6,192 nucleotides of DNA from JAYWIG01 sp043789035. Lineage in GTDB: Bacteria > Pseudomonadota > Gammaproteobacteria > Burkholderiales > Burkholderiaceae_E. Both the position numbers and the translations under genes were made by a program. Below are positions 1 to 5,336 of this stretch, piece after piece. The notes beneath the pieces are model-generated. The model was not told where the DNA came from. It did not search any database and saw only the letters and a list, made by a program, of their open reading frames with translations. The stretch lies in assembly GCA_043789035.1 (NCBI GenBank), contig JAYWIG010000338.1, forward strand, positions 1 to 6,192, in the 5' to 3' direction. Position 1 is the stretch's first letter, and each line of letters begins with the position of its first letter.

Positions 1-459
1 AGAAACTCGCCAACCTGCGTGATGCTGAAACACGAAGAGTGCCCAGGTCTCGCAAAGCTATCGACCTACCGTGCTGCCAGCGACAAAGGTGATATCGCCA
101 GAGTATCGATTCTGACCGGCAATGGCGGCGGCTTATTCCTGCCAGAAGAACTCACCAGGGGTGCTGACGGTGCGATGACGGGCTTTGCCTACCCCGAGAT
201 GATGATTGATGTGTGTAACGCTCACGCCGCAGGCAATATCGAAAAAGCGCATGATATTTTCGATGCCTACTTACCGCTAGCCCGCTATGAGCAACAAGCG
301 GGCATCGGCCTAGCAGTTCGAAAACATATCTTTTTCGAACGCGGTGTAATTGCCTCAGCGGCGATTCGTAAACCTGGCCCCAAACTTTCCGCAGCTGATA
401 TCGCTGATATCAACCGCCTCACTATTCGACAAACTAAACGCCTTGCAGAAATTAAATAA
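1..459 (+). CDS. Dihydrodipicolinate synthase family protein (class I aldolase), 3' part
   Basis: This is the C-terminal part of a DapA/N-acetylneuraminate-lyase superfamily TIM-barrel enzyme. The frame is open from the first base, so the start and roughly the first half of the barrel lie outside the window. The lysine in VMLKHE (codon 28-30) sits where the family has its Schiff-base lysine (IKE in DapA). The later segment LTGNGGGLF...GADGAMTG matches the DapA segment SGDD...GGHGVISV, so the second half of the active-site barrel is present. The C-terminal helices (residues near AIRKPGPKLSAADIADINRL) are typical. The stop codon is immediately followed by the ATG of the RraA-family gene, which implies co-translation. 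Proteins of this subgroup cleave or dehydrate 2-keto sugar acids or related hydroxy-keto acids rather than making dihydrodipicolinate. The exact substrate cannot be read from the sequence. Confidence 0.87.
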   Translation, partial: RNSPTCVMLKHEECPGLAKLSTYRAASDKGDIARVSILTGNGGGLFLPEELTRGADGAMTGFAYPEMMIDVCNAHAAGNIEKAHDIFDAYLPLARYEQQAGIGLAVRKHIFFERGVIASAAIRKPGPKLSAADIADINRLTIRQTKRLAEIK

Positions 460-1176
460 ATGACTACCGACATCAACATGCAACTCGATCCAAAAGTCAT
501 CGAGATTCTTTCTAAAGTAACCACCGCAACACTGACGACTGTGTTGCTGAAAAAAGGTTTACGCAACGTGTGGATGCGTGGCACAAAACCGATTCGCTCA
601 GGTCAACCTCGCATAGTCGGTCGCGCTTTCACTCTGCGTTTTGTACCCGCACGCGAAGATCTAGCGACACCAGAATCTTGGTCTAACCCTATTTCAACAC
701 GCGCCGCAATTGAAGCCATGCCTGAAGGCTGCGTCGCTGTGGTCGATTCGATGGGTGTAACCGATGCCGGTATCTTCGGCGACATCCTTTGTGCCCGCAT
801 GGTTAAGCGCAATATCGCAGCTTTGATTAGCGATGGTGTAGTGCGCGATGTGGCTGGTGTGCTCGATACTGGCTTACCGATTTGGTGTAACGGCGCGGCC
901 TCGCCACCCTCGGTTGCTGGCTTAACGTTTGTTGCGTGGCAACAGCCAATTGGGTGCGGTGGTGTGGCGGTGTTTCCGGGCGATGTAGTGGTGGTTGATG
1001 ACGATGGCGCGGTTTTGATTCCAGCAGCGTTGCTTGATGAAGTTTTGAAGCTTGCGCCTGAGCAGGAGAAACTTGAGAACTGGATTATGAGTCAGGTTGA
1101 GCAAGGCGCGGCTTTGCCGGGCTTGTATCCGCCTAATGCGGAAAACAAGGCGAAATATTTGAAAGATACTTCTTAA
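460..1176 (+). CDS. RraA / HMG-aldolase family protein (annotated elsewhere as 'ribonuclease activity regulator RraA')
   Basis: The 238-residue protein belongs to the RraA-like fold (class II pyruvate aldolases such as 4-hydroxy-4-methyl-2-oxoglutarate aldolase, and the RNase E inhibitor RraA). Visible family landmarks are TTATLTTVLLKKGLRN near residue 21, the IVGRAFTLR strand near 52, the GD pair at 107-108, the metal/substrate RD pair at 129-130 in DGVVRD, and PIGCGGVAVFPGDVVVVDDDG near 163-183. The extended C-terminus ending near GLYPP is typical of the long form found beside sugar-acid catabolic genes. Aldolases of the group often have an acidic residue three positions after the RD pair (RDxxE/D). 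Here that residue is Gly133. The start directly abuts the upstream stop (TAAATG), so it shares an operon with the aldolase-family gene. A role in breaking down a hydroxy-keto acid is likelier than RNase control. That is inferred from context. Confidence 0.88.
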   Translation: MTTDINMQLDPKVIEILSKVTTATLTTVLLKKGLRNVWMRGTKPIRSGQPRIVGRAFTLRFVPAREDLATPESWSNPISTRAAIEAMPEGCVAVVDSMGVTDAGIFGDILCARMVKRNIAALISDGVVRDVAGVLDTGLPIWCNGAASPPSVAGLTFVAWQQPIGCGGVAVFPGDVVVVDDDGAVLIPAALLDEVLKLAPEQEKLENWIMSQVEQGAALPGLYPPNAENKAKYLKDTS

Positions 1177-1186
1177 TTCTTGATCA

Positions 1187-1296
1187 GTATCAGGTCGGTA
1201 TGGCATGGGCAACTGCGCTCATGTCCTCCAAGGCCGCGAGCGCGTCCTTTCCCCCTAATACTTCGCTACGTTGCCCACGCCACACCGCCCTGATAC
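1187..1296. repeat. Large imperfect inverted repeat between convergent genes
   Basis: Two 27-base arms (1187-1213 and 1270-1296) are complementary at 24 positions. Their inner ends read GGGCAAC and GTTGCCC. The 56-base interior contains a second inverted pair, GCGCTC and GAGCGC. The element fills most of the gap between the convergent rraA-like and lysE-like genes. No T-run follows either arm, so it is not a standard intrinsic terminator, although it could still slow or end transcription from both sides. It resembles a dispersed intergenic palindromic repeat of the REP/MITE kind. Copy number cannot be judged from one window. Confidence 0.6.
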
Positions 1297-1330
1297 GGAA
1301 CCAGTCGTAGTCCTTGCCGGCTCACCCGCG

Positions 1331-1963
1331 TTAGGCAGCGTTCCGCTTGCTTGTTGCTAACAATCCAGCCGCTAAAAGGAGCACCCCGCCGGTTGCTCGA
1401 TTAAACATCATCGCCCGCCTTGGTTTTTGTAACCACACTTTCGCTTTCGATGCGGTGAACGCGTAAATCATTAGCCAGCCGAATTCGAAGAAGATGAAGG
1501 TTAAACCTAAGATTAAAAACTGGGGTAACTGTGCGGCGTTTGGGTTGATGAATTGTGGGAACAAGGCACCGAAGAAGAGTAATGCTTTGGGGTTGCTTGC
1601 GCCGACTAAAAAACCTTTACCAAAAATACTGGCGTTAGTTTTTGCGTTAATGCCGCCACCGGCCATCGAGATCTCGGATGTTTTGGAGAGTAGCGACGTA
1701 ATGCCGAGGTAGGCCAAGTAGGCTGCGCCTAACCACTTCAAAGCCGTAAACAGAGTATCTGACGCAGCCAGTATCGCGCCTAGGCCTAACGCAGACAACG
1801 TCATGATGCCAACGATGGCCGTGGTGCTGCCGAGTGCTGCTATCGACGCTTTACGGGCACCTAGATTTACCGATGTTGAAATGCACATTATGACGCTGGG
1901 GCCTGGTGTGACGGTGAGCACGAAGACGGCGGCTACGTAGAGCAGCCAAGTGGAGATTGTCAT
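1331..1963 (-). CDS. LysE/RhtB family amino-acid exporter
   Basis: The 210-residue protein is strongly hydrophobic with about six predicted membrane segments. It has the family's N-terminal signature TPGPS at residues 19-23 and the second conserved motif NPKA at 124-127, followed by the GALFPQFI segment. The length equals the usual 200-210 residues. Members of the family sit in the inner membrane and export amino acids or their analogues, such as homoserine, threonine, lysine or leucine, using the proton-motive force. Substrate cannot be deduced. The ATG at 1963 begins a normal LysE N-terminus, but no clear Shine-Dalgarno precedes it. The gene is convergent to the aldolase operon and divergent from the ATPase gene. 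Its stop codon lies inside GCCTAAC, which looks like an integron core half-site, but no partner half-site was found. Confidence 0.9.
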   Translation of the reverse strand: MTISTWLLYVAAVFVLTVTPGPSVIMCISTSVNLGARKASIAALGSTTAIVGIMTLSALGLGAILAASDTLFTALKWLGAAYLAYLGITSLLSKTSEISMAGGGINAKTNASIFGKGFLVGASNPKALLFFGALFPQFINPNAAQLPQFLILGLTFIFFEFGWLMIYAFTASKAKVWLQKPRRAMMFNRATGGVLLLAAGLLATSKRNAA

Positions 1964-2307
1964 TCAGATGTGTTTGTTTTTTTGAGGGGAGTTGTAGTTT
2001 AACTCGTTGCGAAAGCCCAACGGCGGTTTTTGGTTTTTCGATTTTTTCTTGCAGTGCAAATACTTTGCGTTTAATCTCTCGATTCTTAAGTTTCTGCGCT
2101 AAACATTAAAGCCACTTGAAGGTCAGCATCTGATCTAAGGCATGTTCAGGGCACAGTACGAATAACCTACTGTGTCTTTATCGAGAGTGATGCCACTCGC
2201 GCAGAAACGAAGAAACCGAACTCACTAATTTTTATCGCAGCTGCATCGGCACACGTATTGGCCCACTAAGCCAAACGCCGACCCGCTGCCGTTTTTTGCA
2301 CTACATC
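1964..2307. other. Gene-free divergent region with several inverted repeats
   Basis: No convincing gene is visible in these 344 bases between the divergent lysE-like and ATPase genes. Structure seen: an 11-base palindrome TTGCAGTGCAA at 2049-2059; CTCTCGAT (2076-2083) complementary to ATCGAGAG (2180-2187); GTTTCTGCGC (2090-2099) perfectly complementary to GCGCAGAAAC (2199-2208); and a hairpin with 7-base arms CACAGTA/TACTGTG at 2152-2174. The - strand stretch 1990-2100 is open and lysine-rich, but it has no start codon and is probably chance or a remnant. Promoters for both flanking genes should lie here. None could be picked out with confidence. Confidence 0.5.
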
Positions 2308-3426
2308 ATGTCATCAAAAATAAGCACCATGCGCAGGCGTCGCCTGTCGCCGAAATTCGGGTACCCGAATCCAACTGAACCTTGGAGCCCGGTGGGCCGT
2401 ACTCTAAAGGACAAAGCGAGCCAGCATATTGCATTGGCATTACTCGCCTTTACCCGAAGCATGCCTACGCTTATACATAGCTATAAGCTCAGCGAGATTG
2501 CTAAATTCATTTGGCCACTTTTCGAACATTACAAAAATCTTTGGAAGCCTTATTGGAATACTGCCAGCGTTAAGCTTGATGAAGATGATCTACCTAATTC
2601 CATCACTGAGACTCCTCAGAGCTTTGAGGAGGGCATCCGAAAAAATGCAGGCGCACGTTGGATAGCAGAACAGCTTGTAAGTGACGACGCACGCATTGCC
2701 TCGCTGCTCGACAGAATGCAAGAAGCGTTGTCTCAATCTTCGCCAATTCATCCTAACACCCAGCATCTCGTCGATATTCTTCAACTTGATACACCAGAAG
2801 CGGCGCTGCTTGACATGGGGCTGTGTATCGCTGCAAGTGGCGGCACCGAAAGCTTATTCGATTTCATTGAGCGTTCACAACAAATTCGATCAGCTCTCGG
2901 CTTACTCACCCAGCTTTATAACCAAGAATCGAACCCCACATCAAACTCGATTCACAACATCATGAGTGGAAAAAGTGCTCTTTCGAAGAGCGGCTTATTC
3001 GAAGAGCAATCGACGGTGTTACGAGCTGACTTTAGCGAGCTATTGCGCCTTTCTGCAAATGGGCACAGCGTCGCGTTGAATACTTTCGAGAACGCGAGTG
3101 ACATGGCAGAAAGCCTTCTCATACCCATTAAGTTCGAAGATTTCGATCAAGACACTCTAGCAGAGGGTTGGCCTGAGTTGAAAGAAACTGTCGAATGGCT
3201 ACCCAACATGCTTGAGCGTGCGATCAACGACAAACTAAAAGGCATCAACGTTTTGCTCTTTGGCGCTCCGGGGACGGGTAAAACATCTTTCGCTCGACGA
3301 TTGGTAAGGCAAATTCAAGCCCAAGGCTTTTGGGTGTCATGCCAAACAACCGACAGTCGTCTACTCGCTTCTGACATACTAAATACTTTCATACCGACTC
3401 ATATCAATCGAGATGCCCTAGGATAA
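2308..3426 (+). pseudogene. AAA-family ATPase, truncated shortly after Walker A
   Basis: The 372-residue product matches the layout of large bacterial AAA ATPases (normally about 650-800 residues). It has a long helical N-terminal region with the hydrophobic-acidic segment LQLDTPEAALLDMGLCIAASGG, a SALSKSGLF segment, then a linker (EGWPELKETVEWLPNML) leading into the ATPase core strand GINVLLFGAPGTGKTSFARRL. Walker A is GAPGTGKT at residues 319-326. Only about 46 residues follow, with no Walker B, sensor or arginine-finger regions, and neither other forward frame continues the domain. The protein therefore cannot be a working ATPase on its own. The break probably lies within 3310-3420, where the sequence stops looking like the family. 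An upstream in-frame TTG (2296) and an in-frame ATG at 2329 are alternative starts, and no strong ribosome-binding site favours any of them. The function of the parent family is unsettled. Confidence 0.65.
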
Positions 3427-3436
3427 ACTTACCGTT

Positions 3437-3664
3437 ATGAACAAAAAAGTACTCCGCCTCTTTAACGAAATTTTAGCCCTAAAGCAGTCCGATCGCTCAG
3501 CGCTTATGCTTGCTTTGTTTGATTGGCGCGACGAAGAACTAGCCTGCGACGAAGCTCTTGAAGTTTGGAAGCAAGTGGCTCAAGATCGACTCGACTCGCT
3601 AGATCGTGGTGACACCAGTGCCGCTCCGTGGGCGGAGGCAAAAGCTAGATTCTTGGCGCTGTGA
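3437..3664 (+). CDS. Orphan antitoxin-like protein (addiction module component family)
   Basis: The 75-residue protein has the pattern of the 'putative addiction module component' antitoxins (TIGR02574 / Unstab_antitox type). These show a helical N-terminus with L-ALxxxDRSALxxALFD, an acidic middle, a W-x3-A-x-x-RLDxLDxGD segment (residues 44-59) and an ending PWAEAKARF (64-72). In that family a RelE/ParE-type toxin gene normally begins at or just after the antitoxin stop. Here a TAG follows within three codons of the only candidate start, and no toxin-like frame occurs up to the convergent tumA gene. The module has therefore lost its toxin or never had one. The gene starts 10 bases after the truncated ATPase gene in the same direction and has only a weak ribosome-binding site. 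The family assignment is from pattern alone and is moderately sure. Confidence 0.6.
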   Translation: MNKKVLRLFNEILALKQSDRSALMLALFDWRDEELACDEALEVWKQVAQDRLDSLDRGDTSAAPWAEAKARFLAL

Positions 3665-3680
3665 CTCTGTAGCGGGTTAC

Positions 3681-3701
3681 TTACGCCTGACTCAGGGGTA
3701 A
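3681..3701. repeat. 21-base near-perfect palindrome between convergent genes
   Basis: The arms TTAC-g-CCTGA and TCAGG-g-GTAA surround a single central base, with one mismatched pair (g/g). It lies between the orphan antitoxin (ending 3664) and tumA (ending 3784). No T-run follows on either strand, so it is not a standard intrinsic terminator. It could be a protein-binding site or the scar of a recombination at the end of the cassette array. The rest of 3665-3783 shows no gene and no recognisable attC. Confidence 0.45.
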
Positions 3702-3783
3702 AAGGCTTCCTCTACATGTGACTGAACGACAAACAATACAGGCTGAACAAAGTGTTGCCGGTAGGCAGCGACATTTCACCCAC

Positions 3784-4137
3784 TCACGCCACTTGAGCAA
3801 ACGAAAACAGAATTTCAACTGACTCAAATGGAACCGATACAGAGCCTTCATCAGACTTTGCAATTAACCCGAGCTCTTCCAGGCGAGCAACATCAGTATG
3901 AATGTTTGAGTAATTACGCTCGGCGATTTTTGCAAGCGCGTAAACACTGCATGGACCGGCTGCACGCAGAGTATTCAAAAGATCAAGACGCGCAGGTGTG
4001 AGTTCCGAGAACAGCGTTTTAGCCGACTCAAAACTCAAATGAAAGTCTGGAGAAACACCTTTGCGCGAAGCAACTAGTTGCTTAGCCGCACTGCTAAAAA
4101 TTGAGCCTTTACGAGCAACTTCAATAATCGCCTTCAT
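3784..4137 (-). CDS. tumA: TumA-type antitoxin, winged-helix DNA-binding protein (HVO_A0114-like)
   Basis: The 117-residue protein has a C-terminal winged helix-turn-helix. FESAKTLFSELTPARLDLLNTLRAAGPCSVYALAKIAERNYSNIHTDVARLEELGLI (residues about 36-92) closely follows the pattern of regulators paired with TumE (DUF6516) toxins. The last segment SVSVPFESVEILF forms the expected wing and end strand. The gene is complete. Its ribosome-binding site GGAGG (4144-4148) lies inside the last codons of the preceding toxin frame, six bases before the ATG. The toxin's original stop (4141-4143) is three bases upstream, so the two genes are translationally linked. As antitoxin it should bind and neutralise TumE and repress the shared promoter, probably at the palindrome 4417-4436. 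With the toxin frame broken, it may now be only a repressor or an antidote to related toxins. Confidence 0.82.
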   Translation of the reverse strand: MKAIIEVARKGSIFSSAAKQLVASRKGVSPDFHLSFESAKTLFSELTPARLDLLNTLRAAGPCSVYALAKIAERNYSNIHTDVARLEELGLIAKSDEGSVSVPFESVEILFSFAQVA

Positions 4138-4140
4138 CGC

Positions 4141-4418
4141 CTACCTCCAGTTTTGTACATCACGCTGAAAATCATTCAACAAAGCGTCAAGATTTGAAAA
4201 CACATAAACTCTTCGACACCTTGAACATGCCGGTGATCGCCCTTGCCAAGCTCATTGTCATACCTCACACGATCTACACCAGCCGCACCGTAATACAACC
4301 GATATTTATACAGATGAGTACAAGGCAAAAGTGGCTCAGGAACTTCCCACACAACAAACTCGACGATTGATCCGTCATCACGGATTTCCTTCGCTTTTGA
4401 GATCAAACGTGCAGGCAT
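4141..4418 (-). pseudogene. tumE: TumE-type toxin (DUF6516), frameshifted near its 3' end
   Basis: The frame from the ATG at 4418 gives a typical TumE/DUF6516 protein: KEIRDDGSIVEFVVWEVPEP (residues 10-29), KYRLYYG (38-44), and the diagnostic YDNELGKGDHRHVQGVEE (53-70). After Glu70 the reading frame runs into the unrelated QILTLC and stops at 4176. In the -1 frame the family's ending appears at once as YVFSNLDALLNDFQRDVQNWR, with a stop at 4141, three bases before tumA. Restoring one base near 4205-4208 would give a normal 92-residue toxin, so a one-base deletion (or sequencing error) is the simplest reading. The conserved GKGDHRH core remains, but the C-terminal helix is lost, so activity is probably gone. 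An in-frame TTG at 4433 is an alternative start. The ATG gives the better family N-terminus. Confidence 0.8.
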
Positions 4419-4452
4419 ATTGCATATTAGCAATATACTAGAAAAGCGTCCA
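4417..4452 (-). promoter_or_regulatory. tumEA promoter with palindromic operator
   Basis: On the - strand a perfect 7-base inverted repeat, ATATTGC and GCAATAT, surrounds the six bases TAATAT (4417-4436). TAATAT (4424-4429) is a good -10 box. With the 17-base spacer an upstream TGGACG (4447-4452) serves as a weak -35. The start codon ATG (4418) comes five bases after the -10 box and overlaps the right half-site, so the message would be nearly or fully leaderless and a bound repressor would cover promoter and start together. TumA is the likely ligand (inference). Confidence 0.55.
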
Positions 4453-4505
4453 CAACTTTATGAATTTACCGGTTCTGAAGGAGCAACTACTGCAGGTTCC
4501 GCGAG

Positions 4506-4631
4506 ACATAACGGCAGACTTGAATTGCCGGAAGCAGCGGTTTATTGAGGAACAATTGGGTATGCTTTAGCAAGCCCAATTGAGACGACTCGCTATACGC
4601 AAACCCGGTCAATTCCAAGCACAAGTTAAGA
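4506..4631 (-). other. Integron attC recombination site (about 126 bp) closing the higBA cassette
   Basis: Read on the - strand, R'' is TCTTAAC (4625-4631), then a 5-base spacer, then L'' CTTGGAATTGACCGG. At the other end are L' CCGGCAATTCAAG, a 6-base spacer and R' GTTATGT (4506-4512). L'' and L' pair along their whole length, with one extra G and one extra A on the L'' side. These are the one-sided extrahelical bases that define attC strand choice. The centre folds further: GGTTT/AAACC, then a hairpin CAATTGGG/CCCAATTG at 4553-4582 with an inner TGCT/AGCA stem. R'' begins just downstream of the higA stop, as is usual for cassettes. R'' and R' deviate slightly from RYYYAAC/GTTRRRY but keep AAC and GTT. 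Confidence 0.82.
4553..4582. repeat. 30-base hairpin at the tip of attC
   Basis: CAATTGGG at 4553-4560 and CCCAATTG at 4575-4582 pair perfectly. Inside them TGCT and AGCA pair around a TT loop, with a two-base mismatch between the two stems. This is the terminal stem of the folded attC site. Confidence 0.8.
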
Positions 4632-4632
4632 C

Positions 4633-4914
4633 TCACGCCGCCAGTTGTTTGAGTATTTTTGGATGTTTTACGGCAACTTTTAAAAGCGTTTTTGCCGTCC
4701 GAGTAGGTTCTCGCCGACCTTGCTCCCAATCTTGTAGCGTACGAGCAGATACCCCGAGTAATACAGCAAACTGCTCTTGGGTCATACCTACACTATGCCT
4801 AGCTTTGGCTGCATCAGTAACGTACACCTTAGTCACACGAGCAACCTCCCCGCGTTTCATTTGTCGCACTGATTCCAACAGGTCTTCTTGGAACTTTTGC
4901 ATATCAGATTTCAT
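4633..4914 (-). CDS. higA: HigA/NadS-type antitoxin, XRE-family DNA-binding protein
   Basis: The 93-residue protein has an N-terminal helical part (FQEDLLESVRQMKRGEVARVTKV) and a helix-turn-helix at residues 44-66 (MTQEQFAVLLGVSARTLQDWEQG), followed by RREPTRTAKTLLKVAVKHPKIL. That is the standard build of antitoxins paired with HigB/RelE-like toxins of the NadS group. The ATG at 4914 overlaps the last 11 bases of the toxin gene, and an AAGGGA ribosome-binding site lies eight bases upstream. An in-frame TTG at 4920 would add two residues. The toxin-first order with overlap is typical of higBA. The gene is intact and its stop is followed within two bases by the attC R'' box, so it ends the first integron cassette. 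It should repress the promoter at 5240-5268 and neutralise HigB-like toxins. Confidence 0.88.
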   Translation of the reverse strand: MKSDMQKFQEDLLESVRQMKRGEVARVTKVYVTDAAKARHSVGMTQEQFAVLLGVSARTLQDWEQGRREPTRTAKTLLKVAVKHPKILKQLAA

Positions 4915-5233
4915 CTTCAACTTCCCTTCTTAACTTAGCCAAGAACTTCGCTGGTAACTTGTCATACTTTGTCTTGGTATACGCAATCAAAAGCCAAATT
5001 ATTTCTTTGCCCGGCAGAAAATAAATCACTCTCGCACCGCCTCGTTTACCGACTCATCCGCGGGACCATCGAACTTTTCGGCAACCACCAGTTTCTTTAA
5101 TTGCATCTCCGCTCTCAGGGTGCAGCGCGATCCAAGATATAAATTCCAGTCGCTCTTCTTCAGACCAAATATCTGAGGCATAGCGCTCAAACATTTCCGT
5201 CTCAGCGACAGTAAATGCGGTGTATTTAATCAT
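4904..5233 (-). pseudogene. higB: HigB/RelE-like toxin interrupted by an in-frame TGA
   Basis: The frame from the ATG at 5233 gives the N-terminal half of a HigB-type mRNA interferase: FERYASDIWSEEERLEFISWIALHPESGDAIKETGGCRKVRWSRG (residues 15-59). Codon 60 is TGA (5054-5056). The same frame then continues as VGKRGGARVIYFLPGKEIIWLLIAYTKTKYDKLPAKFLAKLRREVEDEI to a stop at 4904. The family reads RWSRxGxGKRGGVRVIYF across this point, so the TGA replaces an expected glycine. A single G-to-T change from GGA explains it, and there is no shift. Full length would be 109 residues, normal for the family. The truncated 59-residue product lacks the GGARVIYF strand and the C-terminal region with catalytic positions, and is very unlikely to cut RNA. 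The lesion may be a real inactivating mutation or a sequence error. Confidence 0.83.
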
Positions 5234-5239
5234 GCGTCT

Positions 5240-5268
5240 ATACTACGGCTTTGCCGTATTTACGTCAA
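5240..5268 (-). promoter_or_regulatory. higBA promoter with operator between -35 and -10
   Basis: On the - strand TTGACG (5263-5268) and TAGTAT (5240-5245) are separated by exactly 17 bases, which is close to an ideal sigma-70 promoter. The perfect palindrome TACGGC-AAA-GCCGTA (5244-5258) occupies the spacer and touches the -10 box, an ideal place for repression by HigA. The ATG of higB is only six bases beyond the -10 box, so transcription would start at or next to the start codon and give a leaderless message. The cassette thus brings its own promoter and does not depend on the integron promoter. Confidence 0.7.
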
Positions 5269-5306
5269 CATCAAATTTTCATCGTCGTCGACAATGTGCC
5301 GGTGGT

Positions 5307-5336
5307 TTTAGCTGAGTTTTAACTGTTATTTAGCTG
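5307..5336 (-). other. Candidate attI insertion point with two direct repeats
   Basis: Two copies of TTTAGCTG (5307-5314 and 5329-5336) start 22 bases apart. Between them the - strand reads GTTAAAA (5317-5323), one base off the integron core GTTRRRY and oriented the right way for cassettes running left. Integrase-binding direct repeats beside the core are known in attI sites. The position, between the integrase and the first cassette, fits. The assignment is tentative because the core deviates and no second half-site was defined. Confidence 0.4.

Noticed and set aside
1187..1296. Long inverted repeat read as an attC site
   Set aside because: The AAC/GTT triplets are at the inner ends of the arms, the flanks outside them are also complementary, and the heptamers GGGCAAC/GTTGCCC do not fit the core consensus.
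1331..1337. GCCTAAC overlapping the lysE-like stop codon, suggesting an attC R'' box and a LysE cassette
   Set aside because: No complementary L' and GTTRRRY box were found in 1177-1330. The nearby long inverted repeat pairs with itself instead, and the gene is separated from the array by oppositely oriented genes.
1990..2100. Lysine-rich open stretch on the - strand upstream of lysE (KLKNREIKRKVFALQEKIEK)
   Set aside because: It has no start codon, is bounded upstream by a stop, runs into lysE in another frame, and reflects A-rich composition.
3681..3701. Palindrome as an intrinsic terminator
   Set aside because: Neither strand has a T-run after the stem and the loop would be a single base.
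4487..4729. 80-codon - strand open frame and the 117-codon + strand frame at 4580-4933
   Set aside because: They overlap the attC and higA in other frames and show no protein family pattern. They are shadows.
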